From NCBI GenBank assembly GCA_009801015.1, contig VHZZ01000344.1, positions 144,621 to 168,532 of the forward strand: a stretch of DNA of 23,912 bases, written 5' to 3'. The notes beneath the pieces are model-generated. The model searched no databases and was not told the origin of the DNA. It was given only the letters and a program-made list of their open reading frames with translations. The stretch's first letter is position 1. Every line of letters begins with the position of its first letter. The position numbers and the translations under genes are program-made. This DNA is from Silene noctiflora (Eukaryota > Streptophyta > Magnoliopsida > Caryophyllales > Caryophyllaceae). Below, in pieces: positions 1 to 9,400 of this stretch.

Positions 1-653
1 GGGTTTTGCAAAGAAACAAAAAAGGATGGTGTCTGTTTTGAAGTGATAGAAGATAGTTTTGCATAGGTGGGTTTGCTATAAAGATGCAAAGAGTCGAAGA
101 CACGCTGTTGTGAATGACGTGTCTATGTCCGAAGACCCGCCATTTCCAATGGCGTGTTTATTCCGTATTTTGGATTGGAAATCCCGAGCCTACATGGACA
201 CCATTTTGACAAATATTTTCAAAACCGACCCAAAACGATAAATACTTTATTTTTGAGCATTATTTTAAAAACGGATTCCTTTTTAAAACTGAAATCAAAT
301 ATTTTGATTTTTGACCCATGGTTGTATAACGGAAGATTTAGGAGTGTGGTCATTGTTTAAAAAAGGCTACTATGGAGAACACAAGACGTCTAGACTCCCA
401 ATGTCATCTAGATATCTGCAACGTACAACAACATTTCATAACTGCTCATCTCACTACAAACATAACATACTCTTCCTTTTACCATTGGCTCTTTCTACTT
501 CATTTACTGTGCTTTCCCTCTCACATTTTTCACTCTCTTTCAAATTCCCTTCCTCTTTTCTCTCTCTACTGTCACAAGCATTGCAGAAAAAAAGTAAACC
601 CCCCCCCAAAAAGATAAAAACTTACTGTTACATCTCGAAATTTACCATTTACC
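1..653 (+). promoter_or_regulatory. Promoter region and 5' leader of the MCTP gene
   Basis: No coding exon is recognised here. The distal half (about 1-370) is AT-rich and could be the edge of an old repeat: two short perfect inverted repeats sit side by side at 98-124 (AGACACG / CGTGTCT) and 138-154 (CGCCATT / AATGGCG). A third small palindrome lies at about 292-310. From about 470 to 580 the + strand becomes pyrimidine-rich (repeated CTCT, TTCC), as in the initiator/Y-patch region and leader of many plant genes. A run of nine C bases flanked by A runs lies at 599-607, shortly before the ATG at 654. I see no convincing TATA box, so the transcription start is not fixed. An ATG at 401 opens a frame that overlaps the main start; it matters only if transcription begins upstream of it. 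Confidence 0.45.
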
Positions 654-3600
654 ATGAAAATGAAGGAGAAGCTTGTAGTAGAAGTGATAGGGGCATTTAA
701 CTTGATGCCAAAAGATGGGGAAGGTTCATCATCAGCGTTTGTTGAAGTTGAGTTTGAGAATCAACGGTTACGAACTAAGGTAAAAGATAAAGATTTAAAC
801 CCTGTTTGGAATGAGAAACTTGTGTTTCATGTTAATGATGTTGCTCATTTACCTTATACAAGTTTAGAGGTAAATGTTTTTAATGAGAAAAAGTCTAGTA
901 ATAGTAGAAATTTTCTTGGTAAAGTTAGGATTTCTGGTTCTAATATTGGTAAACAAGGTGAAGAAATTGCTCAAATTTTTACCCTTGATAAAAGGAGTCT
1001 TTTTTCTCATGTTAGAGGTGAAATTACTCTCAAACTTTATGTTTCATGCAAAGATAATATTAATAACAGTAATAATAATAATATTATTAATAATAATATT
1101 AATAGTAATAGTAATGATAATGATAATAAAGTTACTGTGGTTGGAAAGGGTAAAAAAAAGGTGCAAAATGTGAGTAACCCAGTAACATTTCAGCAACAAG
1201 CAATGGTGGAAAACGGTAATAGTAATAATGGTGGAGGTGGTAAAAATGGTGATATGGGTAAAAACCAAAACCAAGGTGAGTTAAAGCCAGTTGTCATAAC
1301 TACCCTTGAGAATGCAGGGGTAGGAGGGGGTGTGGGAGGTGTGGGAGGGGGAGGGAGGGGTATTATGGGAATTTACTCAAATGGGGTTGGGGTTTCATCA
1401 CAAGAGTTTTCCTTAAAGGAGACAAGTCCACATTTAGGTGGTGGCCCACAAAACAAGGACAAAACTAGTTCTACTTATGATCTTGTTGAACAAATGCAGT
1501 ATTTGTATGTTAGGGTTGTGAAAGCTAGAGACTTGTTATTGTTTGGCGGTGTAGAGGTTTTGGCAGAGGTTAAGTTAGGGAATTATAAAGGGATTACAAA
1601 GAGGGTTGTTCCGAATCGAGCCGAGTGGGATCAAGTGTTTGCATTTTCTAAGGATTGTATTCAATCTTCAATGGTGGAAGTGTTTGTTAAGGAAAGGGAG
1701 AATAATGATTTCTTGGGTAGGATTTGGTTTGATTTGAATGAAGTTCCGAAGCGAGTTCCTCCTGATAGTCAGCTTGCACCACAATGGTATAGAATGGAGG
1801 ATAGAAGAGGTGATAAATCAAAGGCAGGTGAAATTATGGTGTCTATTTGGTTTGGGACTCAAGCTGATGAGGCGTTTTCCGAGGCGTGGCATTCCAAGGC
1901 TGCAAATGTTCATCTTGATGGTCTAAATTCAATCAAATCCAAGGTTTATTTGTCTCCGAAATTGTGGTATTTGAGGGTTAGTGTAATTGAGGCTCAAGAT
2001 ATTGTGTTGGGCGAAAAGGGTGGTTCTTTAATGAGGTATCCCGAGTTTTTGGTTCGAGTTCAGGTTGGAAATCAGATGTTGAGAACTAGGGTTTCCCCTG
2101 CTGGGGCAAACAGGTCAATGAGCAATCCTTCCTGGAATGAGGACTTGATCTTTGTAGTTCCTGAGCCTTTTGAGGATTACTTGCTGGTGTCGGTTGAGGA
2201 CCGGATTGCTCCTGGTCGAGAGGAGGTGGTCGGAAGGCTAGTTTTGCCTGTGGCAGCTATCGAGAGAAGGTGGGATGATAAGGCTGTTCCTTCTAGATGG
2301 TTCAACCTTGATAACCACACCAACCAATTTATGAATATGGGCGACCCGTCAAAAAGCATGAATCGGTTTGGGTCTCGGATTCATATCCGGGCATCACTCG
2401 ATGGCGGGTATCATGTCCTAGACGAGGCAACAATGTATAGCAGTGATCTTAGGCCGACTGCCAAACAGCTGTGGAGGCCACACATTGGTGTGCTTGAGAT
2501 GGGTATTTTAGGTGCAACAGGTCTCATGCCAATGAAGATCAAGGACGGCAAAGGTGGGACTACAGATGCTTACTGTGTGGCCAAGTATGGTCAGAAATGG
2601 GTTCGGACTCGTACTGTCATTGACTCACTATCCCCCAAATGGAACGAGCAGTACACATGGGAAGTCTTTGATCCTTGCACCGTAATCACTGTTGGCGTCT
2701 TTGATAACTGTAGGATTGACAGAAACATCTCTAGGGATTCCAGAATTGGAAAGGTCCGAATTAGGCTCTCGACTCTTGAAACAGATCGGGTCTACACTCA
2801 TTCTTACCCGCTTTTAATGCTCCATACTTCAGGTGTGAAGAAGATGGGGGAGATCCATTTGGCAGTGAGGTTTTCCTGTACTAATGTCGGTAATATGCTT
2901 CATATGTATGCAACTCCTTTACTACCCAAGATGCATTATGTCCAACCCATGTCAGTTAACCAGCTTGAGAGTCTCCGATACCAAGCCACCAATGTGGTGG
3001 CAGCTAGGTTAAGCCGTTCTGAGCCCTCCTTGGGCCGAGAGGTGGTCGAGTACATGCTTGACCACGATTCCCATATGTGGAGCATGAGGAGGAGCAAGGC
3101 CAACTTTTTTAGACTAATGAACGTTATATCAGGCGGTGTTGGTCTTGTTCGATGGGTTGAGGTAATGCGATCCTGGACCCGGCCTGTTCACTCGTCAATG
3201 TTTGTAGTCAAGTTCCTCTTGCTGGTCACCTTCCCAGAGCTGATCATCCCAACAGTGCTGACCTGTATGGCTGTACTGGGGATGTGGCGATACAAGTCAA
3301 GGCCACGTCACCCACCACACATGGACACCAGATTGTCACATGCTGACAGTGTGTACCCTGATGAGCTGGACGAGGAGTTTGATTCCTTCCCAACAAGCAG
3401 AAGCTCAGAAATTGTGAGGGTCCGATATGATAGGCTTAGGAGTGTGGCAGGGAGGATACAGACCGTGGTTGGAGATATGGCGACTCAAGGTGAAAGATTT
3501 CAGGCATTGTTGAGTTGGAGGGACCCAAGGGCAAGCTTCTTGTTTATAATTATCTGCTTGATTGCCGCAGTTGGGTTCTACGTAGTGCCGATTAAGGTGG

Positions 3601-3716
3601 TGGTGGCATTGTGGGGGATATACTACCTGAGACCACCCAAGTTTAGGAGCAAGTTACCACCTAAGGTGTTCAGTTTCTTTAGAAGGCTGCCGTCTAAGGC
3701 AGATAGCCTACTCTGA
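654..3716 (+). CDS. Multiple C2 domain and transmembrane region protein (MCTP; QUIRKY/FTIP type)
   Basis: A single exon encodes 1020 aa, the usual size for long MCTPs (about 1000-1080 aa). Seen in order: C2A at about 5-130 (starts KLVVEVIGAFNLMPKDG, later DLNPVWNEKLVF); a low-complexity linker at 131-280 with Asn-rich and Gly-rich stretches; C2B at about 281-400; C2C at about 437-565 (LWYLRVSVIEAQD); C2D at about 612-750 (TDAYCVAKYG, VRTRT); and the C-terminal PRT_C region with two hydrophobic spans at about 847-880 and 960-993, ending in FFRRLPS. In the family these proteins tether ER to plasma membrane at plasmodesmata. QUIRKY acts with STRUBBELIG in tissue morphogenesis and FTIPs help export florigen. 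C2D keeps the Asp-bearing loop TDAYC, whereas C2A has SAF where a second loop Asp is usual and C2B lacks the loop, so calcium binding probably rests on C2D. The start is the first ATG of the frame; a second lies two codons later. Which MCTP member this is cannot be decided by eye. Confidence 0.95.
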   Translation: MKMKEKLVVEVIGAFNLMPKDGEGSSSAFVEVEFENQRLRTKVKDKDLNPVWNEKLVFHVNDVAHLPYTSLEVNVFNEKKSSNSRNFLGKVRISGSNIGKQGEEIAQIFTLDKRSLFSHVRGEITLKLYVSCKDNINNSNNNNIINNNINSNSNDNDNKVTVVGKGKKKVQNVSNPVTFQQQAMVENGNSNNGGGGKNGDMGKNQNQGELKPVVITTLENAGVGGGVGGVGGGGRGIMGIYSNGVGVSSQEFSLKETSPHLGGGPQNKDKTSSTYDLVEQMQYLYVRVVKARDLLLFGGVEVLAEVKLGNYKGITKRVVPNRAEWDQVFAFSKDCIQSSMVEVFVKERENNDFLGRIWFDLNEVPKRVPPDSQLAPQWYRMEDRRGDKSKAGEIMVSIWFGTQADEAFSEAWHSKAANVHLDGLNSIKSKVYLSPKLWYLRVSVIEAQDIVLGEKGGSLMRYPEFLVRVQVGNQMLRTRVSPAGANRSMSNPSWNEDLIFVVPEPFEDYLLVSVEDRIAPGREEVVGRLVLPVAAIERRWDDKAVPSRWFNLDNHTNQFMNMGDPSKSMNRFGSRIHIRASLDGGYHVLDEATMYSSDLRPTAKQLWRPHIGVLEMGILGATGLMPMKIKDGKGGTTDAYCVAKYGQKWVRTRTVIDSLSPKWNEQYTWEVFDPCTVITVGVFDNCRIDRNISRDSRIGKVRIRLSTLETDRVYTHSYPLLMLHTSGVKKMGEIHLAVRFSCTNVGNMLHMYATPLLPKMHYVQPMSVNQLESLRYQATNVVAARLSRSEPSLGREVVEYMLDHDSHMWSMRRSKANFFRLMNVISGGVGLVRWVEVMRSWTRPVHSSMFVVKFLLLVTFPELIIPTVLTCMAVLGMWRYKSRPRHPPHMDTRLSHADSVYPDELDEEFDSFPTSRSSEIVRVRYDRLRSVAGRIQTVVGDMATQGERFQALLSWRDPRASFLFIIICLIAAVGFYVVPIKVVVALWGIYYLRPPKFRSKLPPKVFSFFRRLPSKADSLL
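1053..1130 (+). repeat. AAT-type trinucleotide repeat coding an Asn-rich linker
   Basis: An imperfect AAT/AGT/GAT trinucleotide run lies in frame and encodes residues 134-159 of the MCTP protein, which are nearly all Asn with Ile, Ser and Asp. It falls in the linker between C2A and C2B, which in this family varies in length and is often low complexity. A Gly/Val-rich stretch follows at about 1315-1365. The repeat is probably length-polymorphic, but a single sequence cannot show that. Confidence 0.8.
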
Positions 3717-5222
3717 GATGGTTTCGGAATTATGGCCTAGTTAGTATTTTGATGATGTTTTGGACTGTGTAATGTGAAGGATATGTTAGATGTTAATGCT
3801 TGACTTAGAGGAGATGTTAGTTTTAACTCTTCGCTCTCTTTTGTACTGGGAGATTGGCCGTAACTAGAATGAATTGGTCTTTTGTTGAAGCTATTAATTG
3901 CTTAGTACTAGTGTAAAACCCGTGAAAATTCAGGGATTGTTTTCAATTAGTAGCTAGTACGGAGTATGTAATTATTTTAATTATCCTCCTGATGAATGTG
4001 TTATAGAAGGACAGCCAACGCTTCTCGCTTGTTTATGAAACGGTTCTAGTGAATCTGTTCGATCTTTTCTTTGTTTTCATGTGTGTATTTTTGTCGATGA
4101 CAACCGATTTTCTTCTGGTAAAGTCTCATTTTTGGATGAGTGATGTTTGTACATGGTTCATTTCACATTATTTCTGATTTTTGCCATCTTTTTTGTTGAC
4201 ACAAAATCATGCATACGTATCATTATCTACCAAGCACTGAAGCACTACATCTCGAACAACGATCACAAAAACAGGGCACTCGCCTCGGTGCACAGGGACC
4301 TGGTCCCCGACCTCAGTCATGACTGATATGCTCAAAGCCTCTAAAAATGGGTTATGTAATAGGCAAGCGTCAAAACCTTGGTGGACCGTAGTTCAGTATA
4401 GTAAGTGGGAAAACTAAGACTCTTTCGTTATATGAGCTTGTACTCCACACTGCCTTACCCACATTATAGCGATCCAAGTTTACCTTGATTTTGGTTGAAA
4501 ATCCGACGACACTCAAACGAATCCGATGATCCACTTTAGCAACCAATACATCACAATATATATGTTAACATCAAGGGTTCTAAGCTTCTTTGTGCATAAC
4601 GTCAAAATGAAGTCTTAATTGTAGGCTTAAACTTAGCATGAGCTGATATTAATTTGGTGGCCTTCACTTAATTGTAAATGTCATCTTAAATGTGAGATTT
4701 GATAAAACTTTAAAAATAGAGAATGATAATGACACTATATTTTTTTGTTAATGTCACAATAATACAACTATACAAATACAAGTTAAGTCTTTAGGCATGT
4801 TATAATGTTATTATTCACCGTCTCACAAACATGCATTGTTTGGTTCATCTAGAAATTTAACGGGAATATCCAATTCAGATAAATTATTTCCCTATATACA
4901 AATTCACATAAATTCAGAAAAGTCGTTTGGTTGCGGATGTGAGAGTTGAATTTCACAAGAGTTGTGAACTACCTACGAGGCTAGATTATTCAATTTCTCC
5001 GTTATGTAGACATTCAAAATTCCTTGGAATATTAAAATTCCTACATTTTGCCAAAAAATTGGCAACCAAACATCATTTCCTTTTTACAATTTATCAGATT
5101 TTAAATTCCTATGAATTAGAAGAGCAACCAACCAAAATTTCAGAATTTCGTTATGTCATCTCTAAAAACATTTATTATTATTTTTTTTTCCCCATATCGT
5201 ATCAACTTTTACTAGCTCTACC
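3717..5222. other. Intergenic region downstream of MCTP: 3' UTR and non-coding DNA
   Basis: No gene is recognised. The first 200-300 bases after the MCTP stop are T-rich and presumably hold its 3' UTR and poly(A) site, but no classical AATAAA stands out. The rest is AT-rich with stops in all frames. The only structure found is the inverted-repeat element at 4925-5071. Short open frames here look like chance. Confidence 0.6.
4925..5071. mobile_element. Candidate small inverted-repeat element (MITE-like)
   Basis: A perfect 10-bp inverted repeat, GTTTGGTTGC at 4925-4934 and GCAACCAAAC at 5062-5071, bounds about 147 bp of AT-rich non-coding DNA. Similar but imperfect motifs lie outside it (TGTTTGGTT near 4838 and GCAACCAACC near 5124), as if one copy were nested in or extended from another. 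Such GTTTGGT-type ends occur on plant hAT and PIF/Harbinger MITEs. No clear target duplication was found, so the family is not assigned and the boundaries are tentative. Confidence 0.4.
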
Positions 5223-5590
5223 TATACCTGACAAAAGTAATCCGACCCGATTGATCCGACCCGAAACCCGAACTACATCACCTGAAAACCCGAACTGACC
5301 CGACCCGAGCTTTCTTGACCCGTAACTGACTCGACCCGAAAATGACCCGTTTTGAAACCACTCAACCCAAAAATGACTCGACAAAACATAACTCTAGTTG
5401 AACCGAAAAGACTTAAAATGGTTTTTTTTCTCTTATTCATTGTCCCGAAAATGACCCAACCCACTTGACCCAACTAACAAACCCGAAATAACTCGAGTCG
5501 ACCTGAATTAACCCAAAATCAATGAAAAATCCTAACTGAGAACTCAAACTGACCCGACCCAAATCTTAACTCGTTGACCCGTTGACCCAA
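5223..5590 (+). mobile_element. Decayed GACCCG-rich hAT-type MITE (left end preserved)
   Basis: The left edge reads TATACCTGACAAAA, matching 12 of 14 bases of the end of the intact element at 21569 (TAGACCTGTCAAAA). It is followed in the same order by CCGACCCG and AAACCCG repeats. About 350 bp of degenerate GACCCG/AACCCG motifs follow on the + strand. The right terminal repeat, expected to resemble TTTGACAGGTCTA, is not recognisable and no target duplication is seen, so this looks like an older insertion. It lies about 0.9 kb upstream of the WDR26 start codon. Confidence 0.6.
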
Positions 5591-6448
5591 ACCAAATGAA
5601 ATCTTGTACGAGTATCATTTGGTTATGATCTCATCATTATTTGCGTAGGATTCTCTCAAATGAGTCGGATCAACGGGCCCCACAGTTTTGAGTTTAATTT
5701 TCCTCACGGGCACACACCACACCACGCGCGAATATGAGTGATTGCTCAAAACACGAAATAAATAAAGTCAAACGACGTCGTCAGCAACGAATTAACATCC
5801 ACGTTGCATTATCCTATAGCGGCTGTCACCTTCCACCGTCACCCACAATTACCCATTTATTTTTCATTTTTTTTTATTTTCCCTTCTGGATAATTAAAAT
5901 TAATTAATTAATGGAGTCTTTGATCCAGAAAATACTCTCTCTCTTTCTCATTAACTGACGATTACCATTCTTGATCTTCCCACGGTTAGTTGTCTATCCC
6001 ACTCTTGTCCTTATCATTTCGCTAATATAGACCCGTTTTAATGTTAAGACGGATACGCGCGTTTAAACAAGAGTTTGTGTTTGTGACTAACACGAAGTTT
6101 AAACTAGTTTATTGTGTTTTTTTTATGTTGCAGAATTTGAACTGGGTTTTAACTTCTGATGACATGAAATTATTGTTGTTACAGGTTTCAGGGTTGAAAT
6201 CACAGTTACTTTCATAGATTTTTAGGGTTGTTTCCATCTGGGTAATCGATAATTCGTGTTATTATCGTACATTTCTGTGTAAAGTTTGAATCTTTGGTTA
6301 AATAGTGTGGTGGGAATTGCCTATTTAGGCTGTTTCGCTGTGAGTTGTCGATATTTTTATCGTATATTGGGGTTTTATATTTATTGAGCCATGGGTAATC
6401 GCCACAAATTGATTTTGAGAAGTTAGGGATTGATGGCTGGATTAGGAA
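5591..6448 (+). promoter_or_regulatory. Promoter and 5' leader of the WDR26 homologue
   Basis: This stretch precedes the WDR26 start codon. A palindromic CGACGTCG (bZIP-type ACGT core) lies near 5774. A CT-rich run (CTCTCTCTTTCTC) at about 5935-5950 resembles the initiator/Y-patch of plant promoters, and transcription plausibly starts near it. A leader intron is likely: a donor-like ACG/GTTAGT at 5984/5985 can pair with acceptors GTTGCAG (ending 6133) or TTACAG (ending 6184). Short upstream reading frames occur just before the main ATG. The spliced leader is inferred from consensus sites only. Confidence 0.5.
6391..6426 (+). promoter_or_regulatory. uORF 1 in the WDR26 leader
   Basis: ATG at 6391 in the context GCCATGG, close to the plant optimum, opens an 11-codon frame (MGNRHKLILRS) ending in TAG at 6424-6426, 22 bases before the main start. 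If the leader includes this stretch, it could lower translation of the main frame. No conservation data are available. Confidence 0.45.
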
Positions 6449-6465
6449 ATGGGTATATTGTGTAG
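6433..6465 (+). promoter_or_regulatory. uORF 2 overlapping the WDR26 start codon
   Basis: ATG at 6433 opens a 10-codon frame ([10 protein letters not shown]) whose stop, TAG at 6463-6465, lies inside the main coding sequence in another frame. Ribosomes that use this ATG would pass the main ATG at 6449. They could reinitiate at the in-frame ATGs coding Met22 or Met24. It could equally be a sign that the real main start is Met22 or Met24. Confidence 0.45.
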
Positions 6466-9400
6466 ATCTAGAGAAAGTTTGCTAAAAAGACGAAAGCTTT
6501 ATAGTGAATCGATGACTATGGAGAATGATATATGTTGTACTGTGCTTGGACAGAAAGGTTTGATAAAGAAGCATGAGTTTGTGAGGGTTCTTATTCAGTG
6601 CTTGTACTCATTAGGGCTTTATAAATCTGCATCTTGTTTAGAATCGGAATCAGGTATCACTTATAAATCGAAAGAATTTGAAGTTATTGAGTCGGAGATT
6701 CTTAATGCTAAGTGGGAGGACTGCATAAAGTCTCTCCATGGGATTAATGGTTTGACGGATGACATGCGATGTTCTACTTTGTATCTTGTAATTAAACAGT
6801 ATTTGTTCGAATGTTTGAGTAATGGGGATGACTCAACGGCATTGGCTATCCTTCAGAAAAGAGTTTCTTCTTTGAAAATGGGCACCGAGAAAGTTCATAG
6901 ACTGGCTTGCAATATGCTAGTATGCAACGGAAAGGGTGTTGGTGAGATGAACGATAATGTTGTTGAATTGCGCAAAAAACTTTTGGTAGAGTTGGAGAAA
7001 CTATTACCTTCTCCAGTGACACTCCCAGAAAGAAGGTTGGAGCATCTAGTTGAAAGTGCTCTGTCTTCCCAAATAGATTCTTGTTTGTACCACAATTCTA
7101 TAGGCCCAGCTTCGCTTTACGAGGATCATTGTTGCGGTAGAGATCAAATTCCGACCGAGACTGTCCAGGTGTGTTTTATTTGTTTTAATTAGCCATCCCT
7201 GTTTTGAAATATTCTAGATAATCGATTGCAGTTTTTCTATACCTTTTCCTGTAAGATGAATATAGCTAGTTGCCTAGGTGTGTATTTTTTTTTATAATCA
7301 GTGCAATGGAGCTATCTGCTTATTTTGAAATATTAAATGAGTAAGCATGTCTATTTGTTATTTCGGACAGAATAGATGCAATGAAAATCTCTGTTTGAGG
7401 TGGATCCTACAAGTAGTTTGGTGGATCATCACAGATTGACTTGGATGATGTTTCCCATTTGTTTTAGGACACATTTTGTAAGAGATACTGCAATATTCAT
7501 GCATATGTTATCTTATGTATGTGGTGAGTTGGGTTTTGGCTAAAGGGCTCACTGGGGTAATTGTAGGAAATCTGAGGACCCCTGGTTTCGTGTACACCAA
7601 TAACTATTTACCGTGCCATTTCGAGAATCATGAGTAGAGTTTTGTTGCTTAGAAAAATGAAGACATGGTAAAGAAAATCTAGTGCTCGAATTGTGTTTAT
7701 TTCCACTAAAGCTCATCCCTAAATTTGGGTTAGCAACTTTGTAGGGTACATCAATGACAAAAATTACTACTTGAAAATGTTTAGTACAAAACCGACAAAA
7801 AATAGTACTTGGATATGAAAAAGTTAACTTTCATTTCCATGGATAAAGAAATTACCCCAGTCTCATGTCTGTTCCCTCCGTTTCGTTTTATAAGTCGCAT
7901 AAAGATGTTAACATCAATTAAGAAAAATCACTGCACTTGTTACACTATGAGTTAAGTATAATATAATTACCCTTGCAAATTGAAAAAGAAACATTAATCG
8001 TTGTTTGAAGCCTTATTTTTACCATCTACATTAACTTTGGTTTGTAAAATAGTGCATGAGACAGCAATTGGAAAGAGAAGTTCATGAGAAATGAACAAAG
8101 ACAATTAAAAAACTATTTTCTCTAAAAAGAAATAAAACGAAACAGATAGAGTATTAGCCAAGTGTAAATGTGCTTTTCCTAGGAAGTTTCTGAATTCAAA
8201 CTTGTACAGTAATCTAGTTCAATTCTCAGAGAACTTCTTTCAGTTTTTTGGGAAATTATTTATGCTACGTGAACATGCGCTCGGTTTCCCTTTTTGGCAT
8301 TGCTTCAACTCTTTTAAGTTAAAAAAGATCTCCCCATATTATTAAGTGCTGGATGTCATGTATTTGTATCAGTTATCTTTTCACCTCGAATAGACAGTGA
8401 AAGTTGTTTTTTTGATCCATGAAAATGAATAGCTAGTAGCTTGAATGGTCCCTTCTTGGCCAATTCATGTATTCTGCCTAGGTTCTGAGGGGAGCAACCA
8501 TGGGATTGGAGTTGCCATTAACTAATCCCAACTAGCTGTTGTATGTTTCTGTTTGATGTGCATCGTTGAAATCATTCGTCTGTATCCTCTCTGATACCCT
8601 GAATATCTTAAATCGTAAGCCAAGGCAAGCCAAAGTTCTTATTACCAGTGTGAATGTGATCTTAATTGTCTAATGTAAATCTGTTTCATGTTTTAAGGTT
8701 TCCTTAGAAATACCAAATCCGAAATACCAAATATGGTATATGATGAAGAATTATCACCAGTTGCCAGTTGCTGGTGATAAGTCCACGCACCCTTCATTAA
8801 ACAAGTTTAAATTTTAAGAGTCATGGAGCAAAAATGGTGAAAAGCTCAGATGCTAATGTGAAAAAGTCTGAGGGGTAGGGGAGATGGTGTCGGTAATCTC
8901 TATATTATTTTTCAGGGATGACTTTTCCTATGTGAAATTCGGTTTCTTTGAAAGACAAGCTTAAGTTCTGTGAGAACATTTATGGAACATTATTGATGGA
9001 GGAGTTCCCACATAGAGGCTATAAAGAGCAAAGAACCGTTGAAGCTATTGAAATTCTGTTTCTTTTACTACATAGGTCCACACACCTTTGTAGATCCTGG
9101 GTCTGGAAGCAGCTTATCACTCCATTAGGGTGTCTTAAATGATATCTTTTAGCTTTCTTTGGTGTTTTTTTTTTTTTTTTTTTTTTTTTGGTAGCATAAG
9201 TTTAATTCCTCATTGTTCAATAGGGTAGCAGATATTTACATTTTACAATATTGGTATGTTAAAATGAAAATTGCTCCTCCTTTCCAGTTCAATTCGAATT
9301 TCATCTTGGATGTCGGAATTGTGTATGAAAATAAAGAAATCTAGAAAGGTGCATTCCCTTGCCCTGAGAAGTGATTTGAATCAATTATGAGTTTTTTTTT

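Noticed and set aside
372-617. 81-codon frame ahead of the MCTP gene
   Set aside because: It is a translation of the pyrimidine-rich leader and C run, with no protein-like features. It may be a uORF only if transcription starts far upstream.
1044-1274. Minus-strand frame rich in Ile and Asn
   Set aside because: It is the mirror of the AAT repeat inside the MCTP coding exon.
4927-5298. 123-codon frame in the intergenic region
   Set aside because: It spans a MITE-like repeat and runs into the GACCCG element, begins at a TTG, and has no motif.
8948-9142. 64-codon open frame in WDR26 intron 1
   Set aside because: It begins at a TTG, shows no family motif, and lies inside an intron supported by a clean peptide join.
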